Source: Desulfovibrio psychrotolerans (GTDB taxonomy: Bacteria; Desulfobacterota; Desulfovibrionia; Desulfovibrionales; Desulfovibrionaceae). From it: a stretch of DNA of 64,000 nucleotides. The notes under the pieces were generated by a model, which worked only from the letters and a program-made list of their open reading frames with translations, made no database searches and was not told where the DNA came from. Position 1 is the stretch's first letter; each line of letters starts with the position of its first letter. The translations under genes and the position numbers were made by a program. This document shows positions 50,341-58,838 of the stretch, piece by piece. Location: NCBI RefSeq assembly GCF_013340305.1, contig NZ_BLVP01000001.1:372001-436000 (forward strand), given 5' to 3'.

Positions 50341-51132
50341 TTACGCCTCCCCCAAAAAGCCCGTCAGGGGCGAAGAGGCATCGGCCCCGCCGCAGAGCAC
50401 AGGTCCCGCCTTGGCAAGAAAAGCCTGCCGTCCGGCCCGTACCGCCGCGCCAAACGCCATGGCCATGGCAACCGGGTCGCCCGCCGTGGCTATGGCGGTA
50501 TTCACAAGACAGGCATCCGCCCCCATCTCCATGGCCTCACACGCCTCAGAGGGCCTGCCTATTCCGGCATCCACCACAATGGGCACCCCTATTTCCTCAA
50601 TCAGAATCCCAATCATCTCCTTGGTCCGCAGCCCCCGGTTGGTGCCTATGGGTGCCCCCAGCGGCATCACCGCGGCGGCTCCCGCATTTTCCAGATCACG
50701 GGCCACATACAGGTCAGGGTTCATGTAGGGCAGCACCACAAACCCCTCCTTTGCCAGTATTTCCGTAGCCCGCGCCGTCTGATAACCGTCTGGCAGCAGG
50801 TAGCGGCTGTCGGAGATGACTTCAATCTTTATCCAGTTGCCACATCCGGCGGCGCGAGCCAGCCGGGCAATACGCACGGCCTCTTCGGCATCGCGCGCGC
50901 CGGAGGTGTTGGGCAGGAGCCGCATATGCTTCGGAATGTGCTGCATCACATTCCCCGTGGCGGCGCGCATATCCACCCTTCTCAGGGCCACGGTTATGAC
51001 CTGTGAACCGGAAGCCCGGCAAACTTCGGGGATGACTGCGTCAGAGCCGTACTTCCCGGTACCGACAAACAGCCTGCTCTGCAGCACGCTGCCGCCGATA
51101 ACCAAGGGATCGTTGTTGTTGTCGTGTTCCAT
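50341..51132 (-). CDS. thiG: Thiazole synthase
   Basis: A 263-residue TIM-barrel enzyme that makes the thiazole phosphate from DXP, dehydroglycine and ThiS-thiocarboxylate. It shows [60 protein letters not shown], the catalytic Lys, [11 protein letters not shown] and [20 protein letters not shown]. The ATG at 51132 shares one base with the thiS stop (TGATG), so translation is coupled. Confidence 0.96.
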   Translation of the reverse strand: MEHDNNNDPLVIGGSVLQSRLFVGTGKYGSDAVIPEVCRASGSQVITVALRRVDMRAATGNVMQHIPKHMRLLPNTSGARDAEEAVRIARLARAAGCGNWIKIEVISDSRYLLPDGYQTARATEILAKEGFVVLPYMNPDLYVARDLENAGAAAVMPLGAPIGTNRGLRTKEMIGILIEEIGVPIVVDAGIGRPSEACEAMEMGADACLVNTAIATAGDPVAMAMAFGAAVRAGRQAFLAKAGPVLCGGADASSPLTGFLGEA

Positions 51133-51332
51133 CAGCCCCCTCCTACAAAGTGCAGGATTTCAAGTTCATCCCCGTCCGCCAGCCGGACGTCTTCCCACGC
51201 ATCGGTCATAACCACGGAGCGGTTATGCTCCACCACCACGGAACGCACATCCAGCCCCCTGCCCTCCAGAAAAGTCCGCAGGGGCATGTTTTCCGCGCAT
51301 TCCACCTGTTCACCGTTCACACGAATGATCAT
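51132..51332 (-). CDS. thiS: Sulfur carrier protein
   Basis: A 66-residue ubiquitin-like protein, [18 protein letters not shown] at the start and [16 protein letters not shown] at the end. The terminal Gly-Gly is adenylated by ThiF and then thiocarboxylated. The ATG at 51332 follows GAGAGGG. It is the first gene of the operon and starts 37 bases after the second riboswitch terminator. Confidence 0.92.
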   Translation of the reverse strand: MIIRVNGEQVECAENMPLRTFLEGRGLDVRSVVVEHNRSVVMTDAWEDVRLADGDELEILHFVGGG

Positions 51333-51368
51333 GCCCTCTCCCACCGTTGTCCGGCACCGGACCGGAAC

Positions 51369-51395
51369 AAAAAAAGGCCTGCCGCAAGGCAAGCC
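51369..51395 (-). terminator. Terminator of the proximal TPP riboswitch
   Basis: On the minus strand GGCTTGCC (51395-51388) pairs with GGCAGGCC (51383-51376, one G-T) and is followed by seven T. It directly follows the proximal riboswitch and precedes thiS. The stem closely resembles that of the terminator behind the distal riboswitch. Confidence 0.85.
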
Positions 51396-51420
51396 GTAAA
51401 CGCACTCCCCCATGGAGCAC

Positions 51421-51512
51421 AGGCTTCCCTCCGGCGGTCCGAACCGCTTCAGGTTCAAGGGGTCTGGGCCATGCCCACTCTCAGCCCGCCGCAAAGCGGA
51501 CTCCCCCAGCCA
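51421..51512 (-). promoter_or_regulatory. Proximal TPP riboswitch
   Basis: On the minus strand the THI-box landmarks appear in order: a GGGGGAG start strand, GGGCTGAGAGTGGG, ACCCCTTGAACCTGA, an extended P2-P4 arm and GGAGGGAAGCC closing P1 (GGCT with AGCC). It binds thiamine pyrophosphate and should favour the terminator immediately downstream, switching thiSGHFE off. Confidence 0.92.
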
Positions 51513-51631
51513 ATCCCGGCACCCGTGCGGGCGCGTTACCGCAGCACGGGTGAACAATTCAACAACTCTCAAACCGCCCGAAAACGGTGCGCCATGAACG
51601 GACAGGCAAAAAGCAACAGAGCGCCTCAAAC

Positions 51632-51661
51632 AAAAAAACGCCTGCCCTGATGAGGCAAGCG
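51632..51661 (-). terminator. Terminator of the distal TPP riboswitch
   Basis: On the minus strand CGCTTGCC (51661-51654) and GGCAGGCG (51646-51639) form the stem, one G-T, followed by seven T. It lies between the two riboswitches, so transcription can already stop before the second one. Confidence 0.85.
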
Positions 51662-51695
51662 TGGCGGCAACCCTTGTACGGAACAGCGGCTGCTG

Positions 51696-51792
51696 TAGCT
51701 TCCCTCCGCCGGTGCAAGCCGGTTCAGGTTCAAAGGGTCTGGGCTTCACCCACTCTCAGCCGTGCTGCATTGCCGCATGGCTCCCCTAGCTG
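51696..51792 (-). promoter_or_regulatory. Distal TPP riboswitch
   Basis: A second complete THI-box on the minus strand: AGGGGAG, CGGCTGAGAGTGGG, ACCCTTTGAACCTGA and GGAGGGAAGCT, with P1 formed by AGCT and AGCT. It is nearest the promoter. Its sequence differs from the proximal copy outside the conserved core, so this is an old duplication rather than a recent one. Confidence 0.92.
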
Positions 51793-51801
51793 TTTACGTG
51801 A

Positions 51802-51830
51802 ACAGTACGCAACGGCGGTCACGTTGTAAA
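51802..51830 (-). promoter_or_regulatory. Promoter of the thiamine operon
   Basis: On the minus strand TTTACA (51830-51825), a 17-base spacer and TACTGT (51807-51802), placing the start a few bases before the distal riboswitch P1. The -35 matches 5 of 6; the -10 is weak. Confidence 0.55.
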
Positions 51831-51910
51831 GACCTTTATGCTCCCCGCATCGCTGCCCCGTGCGCCGCAACGGAATAGGGCCCGTAATCCCCGACCATGG
51901 TTCCTTTTCC

Positions 51911-51939
51911 TTGCACAGTGGCACGATTAGAAATATTGT
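51911..51939 (+). promoter_or_regulatory. Candidate promoter of the NikL-like gene
   Basis: TTGCAC (51911-51916), a 17-base spacer and TATTGT (51934-51939), about 33 bases before the start codon. It is divergent from the thiamine promoter. Confidence 0.45.
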
Positions 51940-51971
51940 CACACCACATCAGCACAAACCGGAGGCCCCGT

Positions 51972-52763
51972 ATGTCACGCATCTCCTGCATATCTCGCAT
52001 CTCCCTGCCATCACCAACCACCCGCACATCAGGCACTGCCCCGGCATCCCGCCCGCAGTGCCTTGTCGCAGCCCCGTCCCGTCTGCTGTGCGCCATGCTT
52101 GCCGCGTTCATGCTGTCCTCCCTGTTCTGGGCAACACACGCCCACGCCCACCGCGTGAACATCTTCGCATGGGTGGAAGGAAACGCCATCCACACGGAAT
52201 CCTCCTTCAGCAACGGCAACAAGGCCCGCAGCAGTCAGGTAACGGCCACCATCAAAGATACGGGAGACGCCATAGCGCAAGGCATGACCGATGAAGCGGG
52301 CGTATGGAGCTTCACCATACCGCCCCATATCCTCTCAGCAGGGCCGGACATCCTCATCTCCCTGAACGCCAATGAAGGCCATGTGAACACGTGGACGGTG
52401 AAGGGTGCGGAATACGCCCCAGCCCCGTCACAAACGCAGCACGCGCCCGCATCTGCCTCACCGCAGGCGAAAAAGCCCGTCACAGGCGATGACGGCGACA
52501 TGCCCCCGTTTATGGAATCCCACACCGCACCCACGCCAGCCGAAAAAACACAGACAGGCAAGCCGCAGGCAGCCCTGCCCGCATCGGATGAACTGCGGAC
52601 CATCGTGGAAGAGGCTCTGGAAAAAAAACTCGCGCCCATCCGCAGACAGCTTGCAGAAGAATCCCAACGCGGCCCCAGCCTGCAGGATATCATAGGCGGC
52701 ATTGGGTATATCATCGGGCTTGCGGGCATTGCCGCGTTCATGGCGGCACGCAGAAAAAAATAA
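51972..52763 (+). CDS. NikL/CbiL-like nickel-cobalt transporter accessory protein, solitary
   Basis: A 263-residue membrane-anchored protein. A long N-terminus ends in a signal anchor (about residues 40-62, AAFMLSSLFWATHAHAH). A beta-sandwich follows: HRVNIFAWVEGNAIHTESSF and DEAGVWSFTIPPHI. Then comes a Pro/Ala-rich, His-poor linker, a coiled coil and a C-terminal helix GGIGYIIGLAGIAAFMAARR. This is the pattern of NikL/CbiL proteins that accompany ECF-type Ni/Co importers. In other genomes it sits with nikMNQO; none is present here, and the next gene is on the opposite strand. The ATG at 51972 follows GGAGG. Confidence 0.72.
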   Translation: MSRISCISRISLPSPTTRTSGTAPASRPQCLVAAPSRLLCAMLAAFMLSSLFWATHAHAHRVNIFAWVEGNAIHTESSFSNGNKARSSQVTATIKDTGDAIAQGMTDEAGVWSFTIPPHILSAGPDILISLNANEGHVNTWTVKGAEYAPAPSQTQHAPASASPQAKKPVTGDDGDMPPFMESHTAPTPAEKTQTGKPQAALPASDELRTIVEEALEKKLAPIRRQLAEESQRGPSLQDIIGGIGYIIGLAGIAAFMAARRKK

Positions 52764-52786
52764 CCTGCGATTCTCTCGCAGGTTAT
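52753..52786 (-). terminator. Terminator of the EAL-HDOD gene
   Basis: On the minus strand ATAACCTGCGA (52786-52776) pairs perfectly with TCGCAGGTTAT (52770-52760) around a 5-base loop and continues into seven T. The T-run overlaps the last codons of the plus-strand NikL-like gene. Confidence 0.8.
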
Positions 52787-52815
52787 GCACAGTAATGTCG
52801 GCGTTACAACCGGCA

Positions 52816-54150
52816 TCAGTCAAAAAACGCCATAGCCCACTGCAAAGACTCTTCGTACGCCTTTACCACGCGTTCCTCACTCAGGCCCAGTTGCCCCATG
52901 ACCGCCATGGTTTCATCCCACTCGGCCCGTTCATACGAGGTCAGCAGTTGCAGCCACGGGGTGTAGGCACTCTCCCCTCCCTGCAGGGCACTGACAATCT
53001 CCTCGTCCAGCGGCATGTCCTTGAGCATGTCTTCCAGCGATACGGAAAGCAGCGTCTCCAGCAGGGAAAAAAGTCCCAGCAGGAACAGGCTGTTGGACTC
53101 CACGCCCCCCCTCGCCCCGGTGCCCAGCAATTCCAGGAACTTGCCCCGCTGCGCCGCCTGCGAAACCACATGCTTGGCCATGGGCGCGGTTTCCAGTTCA
53201 GAAAGCACCGTCACGCACAACCACTGCTTCAGCTTCTTGCTCCCCAGAAGGGCAATGCCGTGCTCCACACTCCGCACCTTCATGGGCAGGGAAAAATGTA
53301 CGGAGTTAAGGTATTTCATAAGCTTGTACACAAGCGAAACATCGGCCCGCAGCGCTTCACCAATTTCCGCAACGGAAAAATTCTCGTCGGAAAGCTTGGT
53401 CAAAAGCCGCATCTTCACCGCCTGCGAGGCAGAGAGTTTTTTCCCGCGCATAATCTCGGGACGGGAGAAGAAAAAGCCCTGAAACAGGTCAAACCCCATC
53501 CGGTGGCATACCTGAAAGGTATTCTGGTCTTCCACCTTCTCCGCCAGCAGCAGGCAGGGATACTGCTTAAGATCCTTCACGTTGCCGAACACATCGCGCA
53601 ACGGGCGCCCCAGCACATCCACCTTCACAATGTCCGCCACCTTGAGGAACAGCTCCAGTTCGCCCTGTCCCACATAGTCATCCACGGCAAGCAGATACCC
53701 GTCATGCTTGAGGTGCAGCAGAGAACGCAGCACCTCCCGGCTGGGAACCACGTTCTCCAGAATCTCCACACCGCACTGGGCGGCGGGCAGCACCTTGGGA
53801 ATCTGCTGTTCCAGCAGTTCTGCGGTAAAGTTGATGAGTACCTTCTGGTTGGGGAGCAAGGCGGGCTGAACGATGGAAAAACCGTCCGCAATGACGGAAG
53901 AGGTGGCAACGTTAGAATCCACCTCGCTGGGAAAATTCTCGGTGTCCGGCGGGCGGCGGAAGAGAAGCTCATACCCCCATATGGCCGCGTCACGGTCAAA
54001 GATGGGCTGACGTGCAACCAGCGTAGCGGAGGTATGTCCCTGACCTCCCCCCGTCACGGTAGAATCCGCGTGGGAATAGGCAGAGTCAGAAGCGCACACC
54101 CGGGCTATCGCCTGCGGGGCTGCGAGCAAATTTCGTAGCCTTTTCAACAT
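52816..54150 (-). CDS. EAL-HDOD signalling protein (YuxH type)
   Basis: A 444-residue soluble protein. After a 40-residue N-terminal lead, LVARQPIFDRDAAIWGYELL begins an EAL domain in which the motif is ELL and several metal-binding residues are missing (no DD-FG-GYS as in active enzymes; only DDYVGQGEL). It is probably inactive as a phosphodiesterase. The C-terminal HDOD domain follows (LSDENFSVAEIGEALRADVS, LMKYLNSVHFSLPMKVRS, HGIALLGSKKLKQWLCVTV). Proteins of this YuxH/HDOD class regulate motility or other outputs. The ATG at 54150 is preceded by AAGG. Confidence 0.87.
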   Translation of the reverse strand: MLKRLRNLLAAPQAIARVCASDSAYSHADSTVTGGGQGHTSATLVARQPIFDRDAAIWGYELLFRRPPDTENFPSEVDSNVATSSVIADGFSIVQPALLPNQKVLINFTAELLEQQIPKVLPAAQCGVEILENVVPSREVLRSLLHLKHDGYLLAVDDYVGQGELELFLKVADIVKVDVLGRPLRDVFGNVKDLKQYPCLLLAEKVEDQNTFQVCHRMGFDLFQGFFFSRPEIMRGKKLSASQAVKMRLLTKLSDENFSVAEIGEALRADVSLVYKLMKYLNSVHFSLPMKVRSVEHGIALLGSKKLKQWLCVTVLSELETAPMAKHVVSQAAQRGKFLELLGTGARGGVESNSLFLLGLFSLLETLLSVSLEDMLKDMPLDEEIVSALQGGESAYTPWLQLLTSYERAEWDETMAVMGQLGLSEERVVKAYEESLQWAMAFFD

Positions 54151-54314
54151 GTAGACTGCCTTCGCTGCAAGAGACGCCCCCCGGCCAATGCCCGCACGCA
54201 GCAGTCGAATTCCCGACTTTGTGTGTTCCCATTTATTACACGCGCCCACCGCCCAGTCAAATGCTTGTTGACCCGGCTACGGCAAACGGCCAGCTATCTT
54301 CCTCATCTCCCCCG

Positions 54315-56069
54315 TCACGGGAGAGACTCGTCAACAGCCTCAGGGCATTCCGGCGCAAGACGCCGCTCCACTTCTTCCGCAAGCTCCACGAGCAAAGACC
54401 GCTCCATGCGCGCAACATGCACCGCCCCCACAGCAGCCCCCTTCACCTTGCGCACATTGCGGACAAACGCGCACATCACCCGTGCCTGCCCGCCCTCGCG
54501 CTGCCAGCTTTTCAGTCCCACCAGAACAGCCGCCTCGCGCAGGGTCTGCTCAGGCACTTCCTGCCCGGGAAACTCAAGCCGCAGCACCAGATGCGCGCTG
54601 GGACCATCCTCCGCATGAAACCACAGGTCATGCGGCTGCGCCCGGTTCAAAATTTCATGATTGCCCTTGGCATTCCTGCCACGCAGCATAAGCAGACCGT
54701 CAGAACTGCGGAAACGCTGAAAGAGCTTATGCACCCCTGCGTCATTGCGCTGCCCCTTCACTTCTTTCCGCTGCCCTTTGCCGCCGCTGCGCATACCCTG
54801 AACGGTCTTCCCGCCTGTCCGAGTACCGGAAATGTTGTCCGCCTTCCCGGAACGAGGGAGCGGCACCGCGCCGGCATCGCCTGCCTCAAGCCGCGCAATC
54901 TGTTCCCGCAACTGCCCGCGCCGCGCATCCAGCATACCTATGCCCCGCCTGCCGCGTGCCGCCTGCCGGAAAAGGTGCTCCATGTTTTCGTGCACGGTGC
55001 GTAAGGAATCCAGCGCAATACGCCTGCATCCGCCATCCGGGAACGGCACCTCCACCGCTTCAAGCCGCGCGTCCGTCCCTATGCGCCACAGTTCTGCCTG
55101 CAGGGCAAGCGCATCATCATGCCCGGCCATCATGGCCTGAAGCCTGCGCTCCTCGGCATCCAGCTTGGCAAGGGTTTTACGCGCCCGCTTGAGCGCACTG
55201 CGCAGGGGGGCATCTTCCTGTGCCTGCCGCGCGCGGTCCATAGTGCCAAACAGCTCCGGCTCCCCGGCAACAAGGGCTGCCTCCAGCGCCGTGGCAAACT
55301 CCCGCTCCCCGTACCCTTCATATTGGGCGGGATGCAGCGGCCATGTGCTGAGCATCGCAGCCCTGCCCGGGCGCACATAGCAATACACGGGGGTATCGCA
55401 CCCGCCGGGACCAAACTCCACATCTGCCAGCAGCGCCCTCGCCTCAAGGTACGCATCCGGTTCCAAACCGCCCGGATTCACGTCTTTGTGCGCCCCCTTC
55501 CCCAATCCCGCCATGCACGCCAGCGTCTCCCGCAGCAGCGGCGTATAGTGAGGATATCTGCGCCACACGTCGCCATCCCTTCCGCCATCGCCACCGGCAT
55601 CACCTCCGGCATCACCTTTGGAATCACCCTTGGACTCAAGCATGGCGGCAAAGTCTTCGTGGGGCGGCCACGGCGGCACCTGCCCGAAATTGTCCGGAAG
55701 AGCGTCAAGCACCGTAACCCCGTCCCGCAGGTCCAGCACTAGCCAGCCGCCCTTCTCTCCGGAAAGCGGAAACGCCATGCGGCGCTGCAGCCAATCGGCA
55801 ACAGCCTTTCCCAACCGCCGGTTCCCGGCGTATTTACGCAACCACATGGCATGGGCGGAAGGCGTATCCGGGTTTGCAGGGCGCTCATCGGCCAGCATCA
55901 GCAGCGGAAAACGACGACCGGCCCGAAGCAGCAAATGCCGCTTGGGGCCGGTTCCGTGTAAAACAATGGTGGTAACATCCGGCGCGGGCGCATAAAACCG
56001 CTCCACGCGTGCGCCTTGCAGCGCTTCGGCAAGTTCCTGCGCCAGCCGTCTGAAAAAATGCGCGTCCAT
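54315..56069 (-). CDS. Rqc2/RqcH-like NFACT protein
   Basis: A 584-residue protein of the FbpA/Rqc2 family, which binds stalled 50S-peptidyl-tRNA complexes and directs alanine tailing of the nascent chain. NFACT-N lies at the start (FYAPAPDVTTIVLHG, LLLRAGRRFPLLML). A coiled-coil middle (RKTLAKLDAEERRLQAMMAG) follows, then the NFACT-R domain at the C-terminus with LLMLRGRNAKGNHEILNR and HDLWFHAEDGPSAHLVLRL. A Gly/Asp/Lys repeat stretch (about residues 145-165, KGDAGGDAGGD) interrupts the N-terminal half. It is read from an ATG at 56069 and ends 29 bases before the dksA-like neighbour's promoter side. Confidence 0.85.
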   Translation of the reverse strand: MDAHFFRRLAQELAEALQGARVERFYAPAPDVTTIVLHGTGPKRHLLLRAGRRFPLLMLADERPANPDTPSAHAMWLRKYAGNRRLGKAVADWLQRRMAFPLSGEKGGWLVLDLRDGVTVLDALPDNFGQVPPWPPHEDFAAMLESKGDSKGDAGGDAGGDGGRDGDVWRRYPHYTPLLRETLACMAGLGKGAHKDVNPGGLEPDAYLEARALLADVEFGPGGCDTPVYCYVRPGRAAMLSTWPLHPAQYEGYGEREFATALEAALVAGEPELFGTMDRARQAQEDAPLRSALKRARKTLAKLDAEERRLQAMMAGHDDALALQAELWRIGTDARLEAVEVPFPDGGCRRIALDSLRTVHENMEHLFRQAARGRRGIGMLDARRGQLREQIARLEAGDAGAVPLPRSGKADNISGTRTGGKTVQGMRSGGKGQRKEVKGQRNDAGVHKLFQRFRSSDGLLMLRGRNAKGNHEILNRAQPHDLWFHAEDGPSAHLVLRLEFPGQEVPEQTLREAAVLVGLKSWQREGGQARVMCAFVRNVRKVKGAAVGAVHVARMERSLLVELAEEVERRLAPECPEAVDESLP

Positions 56070-56090
56070 GCCCGCAGAGTAACGGAGCGG

Positions 56091-56453
56091 CTAGTCGGCC
56101 CGCTCGCGTTCGTCCTCTTCCTGTTTGCTTTTGCAGTTGATGCACAGCTTGGTCACAGGACGAGCCTTGAGCCGCGGCACGCCAATGTCGCATCCGCAGT
56201 CTTCGCAAACGCCGTAGCTTCCCTCTTCCATGCGCCCTATGGCGGCACGGATTTTCTTGATGAGCTTCCTTTCCCGGTCACGGATGCGCAACGTGAAAGC
56301 GCGGTCAGATTCCGCAGTGGCTCTATCCGCAGGATCAGCAAAAATCTCGTTGCTGTCCGTCAGTTCGTCGAGGGTGGCATCGCCCTTCTGCTGGGCTTCT
56401 TCCAGCATGGCGTGCAGCAGATCTCGGAAATAATCCAGGTCTTTCTGTTCCAT
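56091..56453 (-). CDS. DksA/TraR-family C4 zinc-finger protein
   Basis: A 120-residue protein with a long helical N-terminal coiled coil (YFRDLLHAMLEEAQQKGDA), containing the two acidic residues typical of the DksA tip (DPADRATAESDRAF), and a zinc finger CEDCGCDIG followed by CINC. DksA binds the RNA polymerase secondary channel with ppGpp to tune rRNA and amino-acid promoters. It is shorter than enteric DksA (151 residues), as in the short deltaproteobacterial type. It precedes the NFACT gene by 22 bases on the same strand, so the two are probably co-transcribed. Confidence 0.9.
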   Translation of the reverse strand: MEQKDLDYFRDLLHAMLEEAQQKGDATLDELTDSNEIFADPADRATAESDRAFTLRIRDRERKLIKKIRAAIGRMEEGSYGVCEDCGCDIGVPRLKARPVTKLCINCKSKQEEDERERAD

Positions 56454-56829
56454 AAGTCCTCCTCGGCATGTCTCGGCATGTCACGTCTCGGCATGCCCCG
56501 GCACGGTTCACAGAGGGTGAACGGCTAACAACAATCAGCGGAACCACGTCGGTATCCAGTATAAAGAGCACACAGGCATATACCAATGCTCGTGCATAAG
56601 TAAAGCACTACTTGCTTTCACACTAAAACCCACAAAATTCCGGGCAGATAAAGTTCACCGGACCGTTATTGCGTTCCTTCCGGCCTCTCCCGGCCCACCC
56701 GCGCAGCTCCGGAAAAGCCACCTGCGGGCCCGCAAACCGGCCCGCAGAAAATCCGGACCAACCACACTGCCTGTCAAAGCTCCAACATAATACGAAAAAC
56801 GACCTAGGCAAGCTTTTTTCACTTTCCAC
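56454..56829. other. Intergenic region between the DksA-type gene and the tRNA cluster
   Basis: About 375 bases with no supported gene. A small repeat lies at its left end, and the tRNA promoter follows at its right end. The rest is GC-rich with AT-richer flanks and shows no gene-like frame. Confidence 0.45.
56462..56495. repeat. Three copies of CTCGGCATG upstream of the DksA-type gene
   Basis: CTCGGCATGT occurs twice in tandem (56462-56481) and CTCGGCATG once more at 56487-56495, just before the start of the minus-strand gene and within its 5' untranslated region. Confidence 0.6.
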
Positions 56830-56858
56830 TTGACCCTCCAAAACTCTTTGCGTATAAA
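56830..56858 (+). promoter_or_regulatory. Strong promoter of the tRNA cluster
   Basis: TTGACC (56830-56835), 17-base spacer, TATAAA (56853-56858). Transcription would start about 75 bases before the first tRNA-Gly. Confidence 0.75.
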
Positions 56859-56938
56859 CCCACCTCGTCAGTGCGGAGCGCTTCTGAAAGACCTACATCT
56901 GAATGAACGGTCGGCACTGCGGTCTTCACACAATACGA

Positions 56939-57013
<75 letters not shown>

Positions 57014-57440
57014 CTTGATCATCTGCCGCACATGGCCTTACGACTCCATATGCGGCCTTTCATACACATGATGAACCCCGGCCCTCTTTCCGGGGTTCTT
57101 CCTTTTTCGTCCAGTCTCGTCCAGTTTCGTCCGGTTCTGTCCGGCTTCCCCCCACTCCCGGCAAGCAGCCATCCCGTTTCGTTCTTCCGCGAACATTGAA
57201 TTGACAAGTAGCCGTGGCTATGGCAACTTCCTGCTTCCCCAAGCACTGGTACGGCGCGCAAAGCCGCTTCCAACAGCGGTTACGACAGCACGGTGCCGGG
57301 GCGGGATAAGTTTTTCAAAAAAGTGCTTGCAATCCTTTCCGGGTTCAGGCAAAAGCACTCCGGCGAGAGGCAATCCATGGTGATTCCTCAAGGATACAAA
57401 TGACTTCACTGTCACTGTATCCACGCCGAAGGAACGATGA
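57014..57440. other. Spacer between tRNA-Gly copy 1 and tRNA-Cys
   Basis: About 430 bases holding a terminator at 57072-57108 and, beyond it, no recognisable gene. A TTGACA at 57200-57205 lacks a good -10, so the promoter of the next tRNA is not identified. Confidence 0.45.
57072..57108 (+). terminator. Terminator after tRNA-Gly copy 1
   Basis: AACCCCGG (57074-57081) and CCGGGGTT (57090-57097) form the stem, followed by a T-rich tail CTTCCTTTTTCG. It separates the first tRNA from the rest of the cluster. Confidence 0.7.
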
Positions 57441-57515
<75 letters not shown>

Positions 57516-57519
57516 TAAT

Positions 57520-57594
<75 letters not shown>

Positions 57595-57604
57595 GAGAAC
57601 AAGG

Positions 57605-57626
57605 GCCGGTGGCGCAAGCCACCGGC
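57605..57626 (+). other. GNRA-loop hairpin between tRNA genes
   Basis: GCCGGTGGC and GCCACCGGC form a perfect 9-bp stem with a GCAA tetraloop, 10 bases after tRNA-Gly copy 2. It could be a processing site or a leaky terminator; the T-run is short. Confidence 0.45.
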
Positions 57627-57672
57627 ATTTGCCCGAAAAGGCAATGTTGATCAGGAGCCGTTTTACATACGT

Positions 57673-57747
57673 GCGGGAATAACTCAGCGGTAGAGTGTCA
57701 GCTTCCCAAGCTGAAGGTCGCGGGTTCAAATCCCGTTTCCCGCTCCA
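57673..57747 (+). tRNA. tRNA-Gly (CCC)
   Basis: 75 bases with encoded CCA. The 5' and 3' arms are almost identical to the tRNA-Gly(GCC) genes; the differences lie in the anticodon arm (CAGCTTCCCAAGCTG, anticodon CCC) and a few nearby positions. It reads GGG codons. Confidence 0.92.
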
Positions 57748-57781
57748 TAAGTCGATACGCCGCAAGGCAGATATATTTCCT

Positions 57782-57856
<75 letters not shown>

Positions 57857-57864
57857 CACTTCGG

Positions 57865-57895
57865 AAAAGGCCGGTCCCAAAGACCGGCCTTTTCC
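57865..57895. terminator. Terminator of the tRNA cluster
   Basis: AAGGCCGGTC (57867-57876) and GACCGGCCTT (57882-57891) form the stem, flanked by AAAA and TTCC, so it may work in both directions. Confidence 0.75.
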
Positions 57896-57983
57896 ATTTT
57901 CCTCTTCGCACAAAGCCTCATCGTCTCCACTCGTCCGCCATTTTCCATTTTTCTTCCACCCCTCTAATGTCGGGGCACCGGGG

Positions 57984-58011
57984 CTGCCTGCCTGCCTGCC
58001 TGACTGACTGA
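57984..58011. repeat. Tetranucleotide tract (CTGC)4(CTGA)3
   Basis: Seven uninterrupted 4-base units, in the untranslated stretch between the tRNA terminator and the 3' end of the cyclophilin gene. Such tracts slip readily during replication. Confidence 0.8.
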
Positions 58012-58056
58012 CGAACACGCCCCGTCCTGTTCAGGTATGCCGCATCAGCATGCAGC

Positions 58057-58563
58057 CTACTCGAACCGCCGTGCCGAAATAATCTCAATATCATCCACAG
58101 GCAGGTCATCAAAGCCGTCTCTGGCCTTGGTCACCTTCCAGTTTATCTTCTTCACCACGTCCATGCCTTCCACTACCCGTCCGAACACGGCGTAGCCGAA
58201 GCCTTCATCGGTATCATCCTGATGATCAAGGTCGGCGTTGTCTTCCGCGTTAATGAAAAACTCATCGCAGGCAGAATCCTTTTCCGTAGCCCGCGCCAAC
58301 ACAACGGTACCCTTGAGGTTGGAAAGCCCGTTCGTGGCCTCATTCACCACAGGCTCAAACGTTTCCCTGCGTTGCAGGCGGTTGTCGTACCCGCCCCCCT
58401 GAATCATAAATCCGCGTATAACGCGGTGAAAAATAGTATAATCGTAGTGCTTGGCATCCACATACCGCAGAAAATTGGCAACGCTTGCGGGTGCCTGTTC
58501 CGGCAGCAGTTCAATGAGAATATCTCCAAGGGTCGTTTCCAGCAGAACATAGGGATTTTCCAT
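58057..58563 (-). CDS. Cyclophilin-type peptidyl-prolyl isomerase
   Basis: A 168-residue cytoplasmic PPIase without a signal peptide: VLLETTLGDILIELLPEQAP, FLRYVDAKHYDYTIFHRVI, GFMIQGGGYD and FFINAEDNADLDHQDDTDEG then GYAVFGRVVEGMDVVKKI. This is the PpiB form that catalyses proline cis-trans isomerisation in folding. The catalytic Arg (FHRVI) and Gln (MIQGG) are kept. The ATG at 58563 follows GGAGAAAGC. It is divergent from the methyltransferase-YcaO operon. Confidence 0.93.
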   Translation of the reverse strand: MENPYVLLETTLGDILIELLPEQAPASVANFLRYVDAKHYDYTIFHRVIRGFMIQGGGYDNRLQRRETFEPVVNEATNGLSNLKGTVVLARATEKDSACDEFFINAEDNADLDHQDDTDEGFGYAVFGRVVEGMDVVKKINWKVTKARDGFDDLPVDDIEIISARRFE

Positions 58564-58838
58564 GCTTTCTCCTGCGCGCCAGCGCGTATGAAATAGATAC
58601 CGCCGCATGCCTTGTCAGTCATTCAGCGGCACCGGAGTCTGTGTAGCAGAACTCGAAGCGCAGGTCAGCCCCCGTCTGCCGTCCCGCGTCCGCCCGAAGC
58701 TGAGAAACATACCCCCACTCCGCCTTGCGCAAACGCCCGTCATAGGGCATGAACGGCAGGTGCCGCCGCAGGAAACACCCCGGAACCCGCGGCACACAAC
58801 AGGGCCAAAGGCCCACACAACGCAGCCAAGGAATGAAC

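Noticed and set aside
51132-51749. A longer ThiS start (205 residues)
   Set aside because: The extra N-terminus would be translated from the riboswitch and terminators; the short ATG at 51332 fits the family length and the leader.
57014-57440. A small protein gene between tRNA genes
   Set aside because: Frames here overlap the terminator or tRNA and have no motif; the sequence looks like spacer.
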